The notes below the pieces were generated by a model. It was not told where the DNA came from and did not search any database. It saw nothing but the letters and a program-made list of their open reading frames with translations. A program made the translations under genes and the position numbers. Below, piece by piece: positions 1 to 13,149 of a stretch of 64,000 nt of DNA (the first letter of the stretch is position 1; each line of letters opens with the position of its first letter). This DNA comes from Desmodus rotundus. Taxonomy: Eukaryota > Chordata > Mammalia > Chiroptera > Phyllostomidae. The stretch covers positions 58,607,159-58,671,158 of the forward strand of contig NC_071396.1 of assembly GCF_022682495.2 (NCBI RefSeq), written 5' to 3'.

Positions 1-641
1 GCAGGCTGAGCCAATGTAACCTATGGAATGTGGCCAGCTTTGAGGGTCAGAAAATGCTATCTGGTTGCTACCTCCAAAGGAATAGAGATGAGAAATGAGA
101 GATTTCTGTTTTACAGAAACCCCCAGTGGAGAGCGTGTGTGGTAGTGGTTAGAAAAACTGAAACTGTGGGTCCCACTGCAGACCCTTCACCAAGAGGGGT
201 GATGGCACTGCTTTCACAGTGAAGTTGGCAAAAGGAGCTAGGCACCCCGATGTCTTGTGGAAGCAATCTCCTCACTTTAGACTTGCCTCTCTGACTTTCA
301 GAAGATAGAGGAACTGGTGATAGAAAGTGCTGGTCTGATGTTAATATGTATTCATTTGCCTACATTTTAAATAATACATGCCACATCCTTTTCCTCATTA
401 TCAAAGTAAGATATGTTCAAGGTAGATCGGGTGGGGGGGACTAATAATGCATAGAGGCAGCTGTTCAGTCTACAGTGGTTAATGGGTGGGCTCCAGAATT
501 AGTTATCTTTGGATCAAATCTAGCCCCACCAGTGCAAGGCCTCATGCAGAGTTTTCAACTCCTTGGGGCCTCAGTCTCTACATCTACAAGGAAAGTATAT
601 GATGCTGTGGCCAGCCTTTGAGTTAAAGGCTGTATTCTTCT

Positions 642-868
642 GCCCTGAGCAGTGTGGCTTAGTTGATTGGGCATCATCATGCAAAGTGAAACATTGCAGG
701 TTGGATTCCCAGTCAGGGCACATGCCTAGGTTTCGTATTCAGGGCTCATACGAGAGGCATCCAAATGATGTTTCTCTCTCACATTGGTGTTTCTCTCTCT
801 CTCTTTCTCCCTCCCTTCCCCTCTTTCTAAAAATAAATAAATAAAATCTTTAAAAAAAGAAAAAGTTA
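642..868 (+). mobile_element. VES-type tRNA-derived SINE
   Basis: The tRNA-like head starts GCCCTGAGCAGTGTGGCTTAG, with a B-box-like GGTTGGATTCCC. A CT-rich body follows, then the tail AAATAAATAAATAAAATC. Flanks ATTCTTCT / ACTTTTCT may be a degraded target duplication. Confidence 0.85.
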
Positions 869-1792
869 TACTTTTCTGTGTGCGGTCAGAGAGGGTTTCC
901 TTAGCTATTGCTCTGTCCTTCTCCATTTTGGATCTTTTCTGATTGGCTGAATCTTCATCCCACCCTACCCCAAGTAATACCTCTACACCCTAAACTCCCT
1001 TCCTCTGCTCAGAGGCAAAGCTCTCCCCTCCTAACCCCTCGTAGTCTGAACAAAGGCCACTTTAGGGTTCTCTGTACTCAAGTGTAGTTATAATTGATGG
1101 ACAAAGCTTTGGACAAGACTTTCCGTGATGATCTTGTGGCAAAAGTGATCTGATGAGGTCAATTACAAATTTGTTTCATTTTTTAATTACCATTGCTTTC
1201 AATAGTATATTAGTTTCAAGTTTATATAATTTACAAAGTGACCTCTCCAATCAGTCTAGTGCCTTCCTGAAACCATACATAGTTATTGCAATATTACCGA
1301 CTATATTATTTATGCTGTACCTTACATCCATGTGACTATTTTGTTACTGCCAATTTGTATTTCTTAACCTCTTCACCTTTTTCATCCAACCCCCCAAACT
1401 CCCTCCTACTTTGCAATCATCAGTTTGTGCTCTGTGTCTATGTTTGTTTCTGTTTTGTTTGTCCATTTATTTTGTTTTTTGGCTTCCACATGTAAGTGAA
1501 ATCTTATGGTGTTTGTCCTTCTTTGTCAGACCTATTTCAGTTAGCATAATACACTCTAGAACCATCCATGTTGTTGCAAATGGGAAAATTTCATTCTTTT
1601 TATGGCCGAGTAATATTCCATTTTATATACATACCACATATTCTTTATTTAATTATCAATCAATGGGCACTTCAGTAAATACTGCTGTAATGAACACAAG
1701 GGAGCTTATATCTTTTTGAATTACTGTTTTGAATTTTTTTTGATAACTACCCAGAAGTGGGATTGCTGGGTAGTTCTATTTTTAATTTTTTT

Positions 1793-3509
1793 TATTGTTT
1801 TTTAAAGTATATTTTATTGATTATGCTATTACAGTTTTCCCAATTTTCCCCTTTTATCCCGCTTCTGCCCTGCACCCCCCAACCCTCCAGCATACCCTCA
1901 CCTTAGTTGTCCATGGGTTGCACCTGTAAGTTCTTTGAGTCCTCTGTGTCCTATACCATTTTTTATCTCTCCATCAAGCCTACCAATTATGCTTCTTCTT
2001 CCCTGTACCTTTTCCCCCCTATTCCTCCCTTCCCCCTCCCCACTAAAAACCCTCCATGTGATGTCTATTTCTCTGATTCTGTTCCTGTTCTAGTTGTTTG
2101 CTTGGTTTCTGTTTTCATTGTTTTTCTTTCTTTCTTTAGGTTCATTTGTTGATAGTTGTGAGTTTATTGTCATTTTCTTGTTCATATTTTCTGATCTTCT
2201 TTTTCTTAAATAAGTCCCTTTAACATTTCATCTAATAAGAGCTTGGTGATGATGAACTCCTTTAACTTGACCTTATCTGGGAAGTACTTTATCTGCCCTT
2301 CTATTCTTAATGATAGCTTTGCTGGATAGAGTATTCTTGGATGTAGGTCCGTGCCTTTCATGACTTCAAATACTTCTTTCCAGCCCCTTCTTGCCTGTAA
2401 GGTTTCTTTGGAGAAATCAGCTGACATCTTATGGGAACTCCTTTGAAGGTAACTCTCTGCTTATCTCTTGCTACTTTTAAGATTCTTTCTTTATCTTTAA
2501 TCTTGGGTAACTTAATGATGATGTGCCTTGATGTGTTCCTATTTGGGTCCAACTTCTTTGGGACTCTCTGGGCTTCCTGGACTTCCTGGAAATCTATTTC
2601 CTTTGCCAGATTGGGGAAATTTTCCTTCATTATTTGTTCAAATAAGTTTTCAATTTCTTGCTGTTGTTCTCCATCTGGTACTGCTATAATTCAGATATTG
2701 GAACGTTTCAAGTTGTTCCAGAGGTTCAAAAGTCTCTCTTCATTTTTTTGAATTCTTGTTTCTTCATACTGTTCTGGTTGGATGTTTATTTCTTCCTTTT
2801 GTTCCAAATCATTGCTTTGAGTCCTGGTTTCCTTCCCTTCACTGTTGGTTCCCTGAATATTTTGCTTTATTTCATTTTGGGTATCTTTCACTTGTTCTTT
2901 CATTTTCGACCAAGCTCAATCAGTTCTGTGAGCAATTTGATTAGCAGGGCTTTAAATTCTCCATCAGATAGGTTGGCTATCTCTTCATCACTGAGCTCTT
3001 TCTAAAATTTTGCTCTGTTCTTTCATTTTGGCCCTATTTCTTTGTTCAGGGCACTTGTTAAGTTGTAAGGGGGCGGGGCCTTAGGTATTCACCCAGTCAG
3101 GACAACCCTCCTTGCTGTGGCACTGCTTGTAGAGGAGGGGCCAGAGAGGGAACGATGCAGCTCCCCTGCTGGTCTCTAGCCCACTTTTCAATGAACTCTC
3201 ATGTGAGACTGGGAGTTCCTCCCACCTTGGAAACCACCATAGTCCACAGCCAGCTCTGAGTCTCAGTTTCCCCTTAAGTCAGCCCCACCTGCCTGGTCCA
3301 CCGCCTCATCTCTGGTTCTGTTTGTCTGCTGCCTTACCGGTCTGGTTGTTCTGTTTGACTGTTTCTTTAATTTCGTGGTTGTCGGAGTTCCATGCAGTTT
3401 GATTTTCTGGCATTTCTGGTTATTTATTGATTCTGATTGGTTGTTACCCTCCTTTTGGTTGTGCAAGGAAGCTAAGGGTTTGTACCTATGCCTCCATCTT
3501 GGCTGGAAC
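1793..3509 (-). mobile_element. HAL1-like ORF1-only L1 derivative, copy 1 (nested in L1)
   Basis: In minus orientation the element starts CCAGCCAAGATGGAGGCATA, an L1-like 5' end with a YY1-like motif. It has a GC-richer 5'UTR, a degenerate ORF1 (about 2900 down to 2206), then about 410 bp of 3'UTR ending GTAATAGCATAATCAATAAA and an A-rich tail. No ORF2 is present. ORF1 is broken by a TGA at 2691-2693 and by a one-base shift near 2425. AT-rich flanks (TATTTTTAATTTTTT near 1778 and TTATTTTAATTTTTTT near 3510) look like the target duplication in the host L1. Confidence 0.85.
2206..2903 (-). pseudogene. L1 ORF1 pseudogene in HAL1-like copy 1
   Basis: Three overlapping pieces match L1 ORF1p: a charged coiled-coil segment at 2691-2903, an RRM-like segment with EIDFQEVQEAQRVPKKLD at 2358-2630, and the C-terminal domain with ADFSKETLQARRGWKEVFEV at 2206-2427. 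L1 ORF1p is an RNA-binding trimeric chaperone needed for retrotransposition in cis. A stop and a frameshift separate the pieces, so no functional protein is expected. Confidence 0.85.
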
Positions 3510-6500
3510 TTATTTTAATTTTTTTAAAGAAATCTCCATACTGTTTTCCATAGTGGTTGTGCCAATTTGCAATCCTACCAACAGTGTACAAGGGTTTCCT
3601 TTCCTCCACATTCTCCCGAACACTTATTTGTTGATTTATTGATGATATCTATTCTGACAGGTGTGAGATAATATCTCATTGTAGTTTTAATTTGCATTTC
3701 TCTGATGATTAGTGATACTGAGCGTCTTTTCATATGTCTATTGGCCATCTGTATGTCTTCTTTTGAAAAATGTCTATTCCAGTCCTCTTCCCATTTTTTA
3801 ATTGGATTTGTCTGTCTTTTTGGTATTAAGTTGTATGAGTTCCTTATATATTTTGGATATTAACCCCTTATTGGATGTATCATTGGTGATACATCAGTAG
3901 GCTGTATTTTTGTTTTGTTGATGGTTTCCTTTGCTGTGCAGAAACTTTTCAATTTGATGTAGTCCCATTTGTTTATTTTTCTTTTATTTCTCTTGCCCAA
4001 GGAGATATATCAGAAAAACATATTACTAAGAGCAATGTCAGAGAGTTTATTGCTGGGGGTTTTTTCCCTAAAATTTTTTCAAGTCTTACACTTAAGTCTT
4101 TAATCCATTGTGAATTTATTCTTGGATATAGTGTAAGAAAGTGGTCAAGTTTTATTTTCTGCATGTATCTGTCCAGTTTTCCCAACAGCATTTATTGAAG
4201 ATACTGCCTGTACCCCACTGTATATTCTTTCCTCCTTACTCATAGATTAACTGACCATGTAGGCATTGTTTTATTTCTGGGTTCTCTATTTGGTTCCATT
4301 GATCTATGTGTTGGTTTTTATGCTAGTACCATGTTGTTTTGATTACTATAACCTTGAAGTATAGTTTGATATCAGGTAACATGATACCTCCAACTTTTTT
4401 TTTTTCTCAAGATTGCTTTGGTTATTTGGGGTCTTTTGTGGTTTCATATAAATTTTAGGATTTTTTTGTTCTAGTTCTGTGAAAAATGCCATTGGTGTTT
4501 TGATAGGGATTTCACTGGCACTGTAGATTGCTTTGGGTTGTTTGGACATTTTAGTGATATTAATTCTTCCTACCTATGAGCATAGTATATGCTTCCATTT
4601 ATTTGTGTCTTTTTCAGTTTCTTTCCTCAATGTCTTACAGTTTTTCAAGGACAGGTCTTTTACCTCCTTGGTTAAATTTATTCCTAGGTATTTTATTTAT
4701 TTCATACAATTGTAAATTGGATTTTTTTACATTTCTCTTTTCTGATAGTTCATCATTGGTACATAAAATGCAACCAATTTCTGAATTTTAAATTTGTATT
4801 TTATTGAATTTATTTCTCAGTTCTAATAGTTGTTTGAATAATTTTCAGTGGACTTTTTTAGGGTTTTCTATATATAGTATCATGTCATCTGAAAATAAGA
4901 ACAGCTTTACTTCTTCCTTTCAAGTTTGGATGCCTTTTATTTTGTTTTCATGTCTGATTGCTGTTGCTGGGACTTCCAACACTATGTCGAATAGAAGTGT
5001 TGAAAGTGGACATCCTTGTCTTGTTCCTGATCTTAAGGAAAATGCTTTTAGTTGTTTTACTCTTCAGTATGATGTTAGCTGTGGGTTTGTCATATATGGC
5101 CTTTATTATGTTGAAATATGTTCCCTCTGTTCCCACTTTGCTGAGAACAGAGGGAAAAATTTTCTGATTTTTTTTTATCAGAAATGGACACTGGATTTTG
5201 TCAAATGTTTTTTCTGTATCTATTAATATGTATCTATTAACTCATATGAGTTTTGCCCTTCATTTTGTTTCTGTGGTATATCACATTAATTGATTTGCAG
5301 ATATGAACCAAGCTTTCATCCCAGGAACAAATCCCATTTGATCATGGTGTATGATCTTTTAAATATAGTGCTGAGTTTGATTTGCTAATATTTTTTGAGA
5401 ATATTTCCATCTATGTTTATCAGAGATATTTGTCTATAATTTTCTCTTTTTGTAATATCATTGTCTGGTTTTCAAATTAGGGTAATGCTGACCTCATAAA
5501 AAACCTATTTTTTTAGATTAGCTTGATGAAGACAGGGACTAGTTCTTTTTACATATTTGGTAAAATTCACCTGTGAAGCCATGTACTCCAGGACTTTTGT
5601 CTGTTGGCAGTTTTTTGACTAGTGATTCAATTTTATTAGTAGTTATTGGCCTGTTCAGATTTTATGTTTTTGCTGATTCAGTCTTGAAAGATTGTTTCTA
5701 GGAATTTATCCATGTTTTCCAGGTTGTCCATTTGTTCACACATACTTGTTTGTAGTATTTTCTTATAATCCTTTGTATTTCTGTTATGTCAGTTGTCACG
5801 TTTCTCCTCTTACATTTCTGATTTTAATTATTTGGGTTTTCTCTTTTTTTTGTTGATGAGTCTGGTTAAAAATTTATTAATTTTATTTATCTTTTCAAAT
5901 AACCAGCTCTTGGTTTCATTGACCTTTTGTATTTTTTTAGACTCTATTTCATTTATTTCCACTCTGATTTTTGTTATTACCTTCCTTTGACTCACTCTGG
6001 GATTTATTTGCTCTTCTATTTCTTGTTCTTTTAGGTGTAAGGCAATGAGGCCTATTTACTAAAAATGCAAATGTCACTCTTGTGCCAAAACCCTCCTCAA
6101 CTCCTCATCTCTCCCTCCAGGTCAAGGCTTCATCTGGACAGTGGGCTCTGACCCCAAAGCACCACAACTCTTCTCACCAAGATTTTTGTTCTCTCTGTCC
6201 CAGGCCTGAGCCTCACTCTCCCTCCCCCTTCTTTGGACATGGCCATTTTTCCAGTTTACTTCAGACTGCACTTCCTCAAGGAGCCTGGGCCGGCAGCCTA
6301 GGAAGTTGCTAACACTCTCAGAGACCAGTTTCTGTGTTCATAAAGCTCGTACATGTGCTCACACAGTGTGCCTTGGGGAACATCCTTGAAAGCAGTGAGT
6401 TCATGGACTCATGGTCCTCAATGAATGAATGTGGCTAGTTGTATTAATTCCAGTGTCAATCTCAGCTCAGCTCTTATGTTTCCGCAGTACCCACTCTTAA

Positions 6501-6782
6501 TATTTGGAAGGCTTCCAAATCACGCACCCTGGTGGCCTCCATGTTTGCACATCTTCAGAAGCTAAAGAGCCCACATAGCGAGTGAGCCCGTCTCAGTGAG
6601 ACACCACCAAGCATTCACAGGACTCACCTCAGGTGTGAACAGCTCTGGGCACACACTCAGAGGAAAGGTGCCAGCTACGTGCTTTCACAGCAGGTTCTTT
6701 ATCTGTTTAGGAAGGGCTTTATTTTCATTCCATTGCTCTCTGAGCCTCCTTTTCTTCCCTGTGTTTTTCATTGAGCTTTAAT

Positions 6783-6975
6783 AGTTAAAGCACTAGATTT
6801 GTAGTCTGAAGTCTGCACTCAAGTCCTTGCCCAGCTTCTAACTCACTGGGAGACTGAATTCCATCTAGTCTCTCTGAGGGTCAGTTTTGTCAGCTAGAAA
6901 TTGTGGGTAAGAATCCTGGATTCACAGAGTTGTGAGGATCAAATGAAATAAACTCTGATAGGGGCCTTTGTATAT
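6783..6975 (+). repeat. MIR SINE fragment
   Basis: MIR-like order: GTTAAAGCACTAGATTTGTAG, a TCAAGTCCTTGC core, CTCTCTGAGGGTCAG and GTTGTGAGGATCAAATGA. Diverged, as expected for this ancient family. Confidence 0.65.
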
Positions 6976-7157
6976 TACACACTGCCACACAAATGTCAGG
7001 TGTTGCTTTTTGAATGCTTAGTCTCTCTGTCCTTGTTCCAGGCTGTATTTTACCAGCCTTTTCTTCTATTAAGAAAATGAGAAGCATTTGATATCTTGCT
7101 CCCTAACATATGTCATCAGTTTGGCTCAAATAAATTCTTATAAAAATTCTCATGGAA

Positions 7158-7217
7158 GGAAAGGAAGAAAGGGAGAGAGGGAGGGAGGGAGTGATGGAGT
7201 GAGAGAGGGAGAGAGGA
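7158..7217 (+). repeat. Purine-rich (GGAA/GGGA/GAGA)n simple repeat
   Basis: Imperfect GGAAAGGAAG and GAGAGGGAGG units, with almost no pyrimidine over about 60 bp. Confidence 0.75.
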
Positions 7218-8299
7218 AACACTAAGTAGAATGAGTTCCCTAAGAAAAAGGAAATAGGATGTTAATTCCTTCTTCTAGTTCTAATTGGATCATCAGCTTT
7301 CTCCCTTACAAGTACTAGGCAGGCCCAGCCCTAGGATCATCAGCTTTCTGTATACTTACTTCCCAGTGATCTGCCTCTTTGCACATGGCAGTAGCATGGA
7401 AAATTATTTTCAGGTAGAAATATCTTGTATGTGGAAGAGACTGGGATCATTGAATCATTCAACAAAGAATAATTAAGTGCTTATTTTGCACCAAACCTAG
7501 TACTGGAGTATTTGAAGGGTACCCAGGGTGTCTTTTCATCAGGTATGTAAAGACACACAGACACAGGAATGACTGTCATGAAGGAAGAAGGCATGGTTCA
7601 CCAAACAGGGAAGCGCCTGGGTTGGTTATGAGGAGTGGGAAGTGGGCAAGAGCCTTCATTGTGATTTCTACATGAAAGAACAGGCAAGGCAGGGTAAGCA
7701 GGCTCAAGGTGGGCTGGTTTAAATCATTCTAGCAGGCTCTGGAGTGTAGGGCTGTCCCTAGTTGTCTGGTTCCTGCTTCTAGTTGATCAGGACAGGAAAA
7801 TACTGGCCCGAAGTGTGAGAGCCCACAGAGGACGAGTTTGGTGGTATGAGCTCTGCATTGGTCAATTTGTATTTCAAAGGCTAGCTCACAAGCAAGTCTT
7901 TCCTATCTCCAGAAATGAGTTAATCCTGTGAAGTGGTAAAGCATCAAAATACAGAAAATAAAAAACATAGTTAGTACATAGTAGGGTAAATAAAACAAAA
8001 ACATAGTTAGTACAGGATCCAAGTAAATAAACCTAAAAATGCATTGGATTAAGGTCTGTAGATCAATGTTCTTTCTTTTAAAAAACACTAGGAAAAGAAG
8101 AATTTAATTCAATGCAAGTGGGGACTCCCCTGAAAAAATGGAATTATCTTCTGGAAAATGAGATGCTTGTAGTACAGGCTTCCTACAGAAGGTGTGTTCC
8201 AGGAACCCATATGTATCAGTGTACCAGATGGCGCCATTGTGAGAGGCTGCATTCGGCTTCAGTGAAATTTTTTTGAAGACTCTTTCACTACATTTGCCC

Positions 8300-8640
8300 A
8301 TTTCATGATGGGTGATTTACAAGCACACCTGCCCACATTGCACTGAGTATTCAGCAGTTTTTGACCAAAAATGGCATGATCCCTGTGGCCTACCTTCCCT
8401 ATTCACCCAATCTCACCCTGACCAACTTTTTTTGGTTTACCCAGATGAAAAAAGTCCTCAAAGGAAAATATTTTGCCAAAGTGAAAGAGGTGAAACAAAA
8501 AACAGTAGAAGCTCTAAAAGACATCAAAATCAATGAGTTCAAAAACTGTTTTGAGCAGTGGAAAAAAGTCTTATTAGATGCATTGCATCAAATGGAGAAT
8601 AAGCTTAAACATGTAAGAATAAATTCACAATTTTTTAAAA
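8300..8640 (+). pseudogene. Tc1/mariner transposase remnant, C-terminal part
   Basis: The frame from 8361 encodes KNGMIPVAYLPYSPNL followed by FFWFTQMKKVLKGK, then VKEVKQKTVEALK and NEFKNCFEQWKKVL. This is the layout of the C-terminal catalytic half of mariner-type transposases (PPYSPDLAPCDFFLF then KKVLKG). The Asp usual after SP is Asn, and the last catalytic Asp of the CDFF-type motif is also changed (TNFF), so it is catalytically dead. Just upstream, degraded sequence in another frame resembles the DNAPAH segment. The N-terminal half and clear inverted repeats are not evident, so it is a fragment. Confidence 0.75.
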
Positions 8641-9219
8641 TAAATTCTGTTATTTTGTGGGGTTCCCCCTCATTTGCAGAACTGCTGCTCAGTAGATCAG
8701 CTTACATGGTAGGAAAGGAAATGTATCACATCAGCTATAGCTGGAGCAAAGGAGCTGAATCTTTTTGGTGAGTGACCATTATGAAACTACTGCCTACAAT
8801 TCATTTCAACAGGCATTTATCAGACATCTGCAATACCTGTGCAAGGAGCCTTGAGGAATATGCAGATGAATAAAACATGATCCTTCCTCTCAAGGACAGT
8901 CCTGGCAAATATGGGGCACATGCATGCTGAACTTCCTCCTCTAGATCATCTCATGTATCACTAATCACATGGCAGAAATCATGAATCACTCACAGTGCTA
9001 TTTTCTGTCCAGTCCAGTCAGACTTGCCTTAGAATCCTCCACAACACAGTGTACTTTGGTGCCTCCACTCTGTAATTAGAGCTGTTTGTCACCCTGGCTC
9101 TTTGGACTCTCAGTCTACAAGGGAGGGGCGGTGCTAAAAGAGAGAAAGAGGGAAACTCCAATCAACTCACATGTAATAGAGACAAGAAGTGCTTTGGGGT
9201 ATGGAAGGAGAAAACTTAC

Positions 9220-10130
9220 ACCGGTGTTGAGGGAATTGACTCCATAAAAGTGATAGGATTTGAGATGGTCCTTAAAGGACTTTGCTTCTGGCCTGGTGCA
9301 GGGGTGAAGGCACCATGGCAGAGGGCTGTTCAGTGAGAGACACAGGGCAGGAAGGTATGGATGTACTTTGAGAAACCCTGGACAGGTGTTTCCGGGGTTT
9401 TTTTGGCGGGGTGGGGTTGGGGGGTTGGGCAAAGCCTTTCAAACACAGACTGACCAATCCAGAGCTCATACCACCAAACACCTCTTCTATGGATTGTGCC
9501 TTCTAACAAGGCATAGGAATCAGTAGGAGCTTTTAGTGGAGGCCTGAAATGCTGGGCTGGAATGCCTGGGTTGAGTTCTGAAACAGTGGGACAGCCTGAC
9601 CCCTGCAAGATCAGAGCAGCTTTGAGAAGAGGAGGCTGGACTATGCAGAGTGGATTAGAGCAGGGAGAGTTTGGGGCACACTGGAGACTGGATAGGAAGC
9701 TATTACAGTTAAAAGGTAACAAATGTCTCAAGCCCTGCTAGTAACATAAGAGTGCAAAGAAGGAGACTGATTTAGGAGGCTGTGGATCTAGAAATCCAAA
9801 AGAATTTTGGGGCCAGCTGGACATGGGGATAGAATTGAAATCAAAGATGACAGCCCTATTCTGAGACTGAATGATTCAGAAGGATGGTGTGGGTCATTAA
9901 CCACGATATGGAACCCAAGAGGAGAGCCGTTTAGATGCAGCTGGAGGAACCGTGGGACAACCAAGGGAATCTTTCTAACTGGGGCTGGCAATGTGGATTT
10001 TCAGCTCTGGAAAGGACCCAGAGCCAGAGACAGTAAAACTGGGAGACATCTACCTTAAGATGAAGTCAAAGAATGGGAGGTGTTGATATAAACAAGAGAG
10101 AGCTTGTAGAGTGGCCCGGAGTCTCCTGGG
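9220..10130. repeat. Possible ancient dispersed mammalian repeat (family not named)
   Basis: Phrases such as GGAGACTGATTTAGGAGGCT, CAGCTGGACATGGGGATAG and GGATTAGAGCAGGGAGAGT recur in order in an old dispersed mammalian repeat. 42.9-43.5 and 50.4-51.3 kb contain similar text. I cannot assign the family by eye. Confidence 0.4.
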
Positions 10131-10189
10131 ATAATTTGTAGACAGTATAGTCAGGCACTACAATGTCTTAATAAATAAAGGCTGACTCG

Positions 10190-11067
10190 TATATAAGCAG
10201 AGCAGAGAAACTCAGCAGAAATCCAGAAATAGACTAGAGTAAAAAGTGAACTTTCATATATGATAAGGATAACACCACAATTCAGTGAAGTAATGAAGAA
10301 CTTTTTAATAAATTCTGTTAAGACAATTAAGACCCTTCTTCATTTTGGAACTTGATAGAGTTGGTGGTCAAACAACATTGTGGATATACTAAATGCCACT
10401 CAGTTGGTATGTTTTACAATGGGTAATGTTTTAAGATTTTGTTTATTTATTTTTAGAGAGATGGATAGGGAGGGAGAAAGAGAAGGGAGCAAAACATTGA
10501 TGTGAGAGAAACATCAACTGGTTGCCTTTGGCACGCACCCTGACTAGGGTCAAAACCCAAAATGCAAGCATGTGCCTTGACTGGGAATCCAACCAGTGAC
10601 CTTTCACTTTGCAGGATGACACTCAACCAACTGAGCTATATCGGCCAGGGCTACAATGGTTAATTTTATGTTATATGAGCTTCACCTCAATTTTTGGAAA
10701 AAAACCCCAAAACTGTAGGGCAAGAGATCCCTATCTCACACCATATGCCAAGATAAACTCCAAATGGATCAAGGATTAACATGTAAAAAATTAAACCATA
10801 TCTGGAGATGGATGGTGGTGATGGTTGCACAACAGTGTGAATGTACTTAGTGCCTCTGAACTGGACACTTAAAAATGGTTCATATAAATTGTATTATATG
10901 TGTTACCACAAAAAAAGAAATGAAATCAAAAAAGAACTGACAGAAAATATGGCTGAATTCTTTTATAACCCTGGAGTGGACAAGGCCTTTATTAATAAGA
11001 ATCAAAATTCAGAATCCATAAAAAGAAAAGATTGATAATTTGACTTTCTAAAAATAACAATCTTCCC
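10190..11067 (+). mobile_element. Old L1 3'-end fragments (L1M type), sense
   Basis: Contains late-ORF2 text near 10710-10790 (CTCCAAATGGATCAAGG) and two L1M 3'UTR pieces with GGTGGTGATGGTTGCACAAC and TGAATGTACTTAGTGCCTCT near 10330-10430 and 10800-10920. Split by a minus-strand SINE at 10431-10650. Confidence 0.75.
10431..10650 (-). mobile_element. VES-type SINE with target duplication
   Basis: On the minus strand it begins AGCCCTGGCCGATATAGCTC and ends in an AAATAAATAAAC-type tail. Flanks TACAATGGGTAAT (ending at 10428) and TACAATGGTTAAT (10651-10663) are a near-perfect target duplication inside an L1M 3' end. Confidence 0.9.
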
Positions 11068-11270
11068 CCTAGCACTGTGGCTCTTTTGGTTGGAGTGTCA
11101 TCCTGTACTCTGAAGGGTTATGGGTTCGATCCCTGTTTGTGGTGTACAGAAAGTTACCTGTCAATGCTTTTCTCTCACATTGATGCTTCTCTCTCTCTCT
11201 CTCCCCCTTCATCTCTCGCTAAAAGCAAGGAAAAAATGTCTTCAGGTGAGGATAAAAAAAATTAAAAATA
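11068..11270 (+). mobile_element. VES-type SINE
   Basis: Head CCTAGCACTGTGGCTCTTTTGG, B-box-like GGGTTCGATCCCTG, CT-rich body, tail GTCTTCAGGTGAGGATAAAAA, a variant of the VES tail ending in ATCCTTGGGTGAGGA. Confidence 0.85.
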
Positions 11271-12170
11271 ATCTGTATGCACAACATAAAAAAATCAAAA
11301 GGCAAATGACTAATATACAAAGAGCTTTTAAATATCGAGAAGAAATACAAAATCGTGATTGATTAAGCAAAGATATGGATTCTCAGTTTACCAAAAAAAT
11401 ACAAATGGACTTAAAATATGACAAGATACTCAACCTACTCTTTCTCTTGTATTATATGAGCAAAAATCCAAACAGCAAAGATGATGCTTTGTTTGTAAGG
11501 CTGAGAGAAACAGATCCTCTCCTTTGTATCTTGCAGACAGAGTGAGATAGCATATCCCATCTGAAGGGGAATTTAGCAATATCTACCAAAATGTCATATG
11601 CATGTATCTTTCAACTAAGCAGCCCTGCATCTAAGCATATACCCTGAAGCTACACCTTCACAAAAATGAAAAAAAAAATTCCAAGGTTATTTATTATAGT
11701 TAAGTGTTTAATAAAAAAGAAATTGGATATAATGCAAATATTTGCTTGAACTATATAGTTCACCCACACAAAAGAGTACTATACAACAGTATAACAGATT
11801 AAAGAAGAGCTCTGGGGCTTGTTTGTGATATGAAGTAATCTCCAAAATATGATAAAGTGGAAAAAACCTGATATAGAGGAGTATAACCATGTGGCATGCT
11901 GCCTTTTATGCAAGAAAGGAGGGAAAATAAAGATAAGGATAGACAGATGATGGATAGATATAATTTCCTTATCTTTGAAAAAAGAAATGTTTGGAGGAAA
12001 AAACAGAAAAACAATTAAAATGATTAACTATAGGGAACAAGAAGGGAGAGGTAGAGGAGATAAGGGTAGGAACAAGACTTCACTGGATGAATCTTTTATA
12101 AAATGATTCTGCTTCTGACTGTTGTACCGGATAAAGTTTTCCTATTCAGAAAAGAAAATTAAATTAAAAA
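11271..12170 (+). mobile_element. Old L1 fragment (L1M type), sense
   Basis: Diverged late-ORF2 and 3'UTR text: AAAGATATGGATTCTCAG, TTGTAAGGCTGAGAGAAAC, GCATATACCCTGAAGC, AGAAATTGGATATAATGCAAAT and a TAACAGATTAAAGAAG segment. Family-level call only. Confidence 0.6.
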
Positions 12171-13149
12171 GCAAAAAAGTAAAACCTACAATTGGAAACC
12201 AATTTAATTTGAAATTAATGAACCTAATTGTATATTAAGTTAGTAACATGAGCACACAGAGAAAATAACTGTGGCACATGTGTTATAATTTGAATTCAAA
12301 CACAATACTCTGGCCATACCAGATTGAATTATATTCTAAGGACAAAAAGAAGTGCAAATAAATGTTAGGTCTCCCTAAGTTGGCTGATTGTTGTGGTAAT
12401 ATTAATATTGTGACTTTGAAATTATGCTGTATATTGTTAATACTGCAGCTGAGAAAATATGTTAATGCTATTAGCAACTAACATTTTCAGTGTCAGAGAA
12501 AAAAGGTAAAATATAGAATCAGAAAAGTTAAGAAAACCCTGAAGCACTGATTTTTGACCAAAAATACAACTATGAACTTGTGATTTTGAAAGAAATTGAG
12601 TTTCCTAGCTCTGACCGTGGAGAAGGCATAGGCACTATGACACCCTAATGACACTGAGCATCCCAGAATTTAAATATTCATATTAAAACCCCATTTCACA
12701 CTAAAATAAATAAACACCATTCCACACTAAAAAGAAATAGGATTCCTTGGAGAGATGCTTAATGCTAGATCTGGGGCAGGGAAATTTAGGGAAGTCAGAG
12801 ATGCTCATGGCAGAAAGCAAGAAAGTGCTTGACCAATAATAAGAACATGGACACACCATGAGGGGAAAGCAATTATAACCAGAATGTAGGACATTTTACT
12901 GGCCTAGTCTCTTTAAAATTAAAGTGAAGAGAATGTTCTAGATTAAGACAGACTAAAGAAACACATCAAATACAATGTAGGAACTTTTTATCCTGGTTGT
13001 TAAAACACAACTAAAAAATACTTGGAGACAATTGGGAAATTTGAATTTGGATGGAATAAGAGCTGATATTAGGGAGCTACTGTGAATTTACACAGGAGGG
13101 AAAGTAGCATTGTAGTTACAAGAGTGATGTGTGTTTTAGGAGATGCACA

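Larger units (their letters stand above)
1157..6055 (-). mobile_element. L1 3' portion (ORF2 RT and C-terminal domain), antisense, interrupted
   Basis: The + strand reads as reverse complement of mammalian L1 ORF2 and 3' end. Hallmarks are TCTCCATACTGTTTTCCATA, CCAACAGTGTACAAGG, ATTTGCATTTCTCTGATGAT and TTGATGTAGTCCCATTTGTT, in the order expected for an antisense copy. Many stops and indels show it is old and dead. It is 5' truncated within the reverse-transcriptase region near 6055 and split at 1793-3509 by a later ORF1-only insertion. Confidence 0.9.

Noticed and set aside
8312..8771. Possible domesticated transposase gene
   Set aside because: Catalytic-position residues are changed, the N-terminal half is missing and no splice signals or start context support a host gene; decayed mariner explains it.
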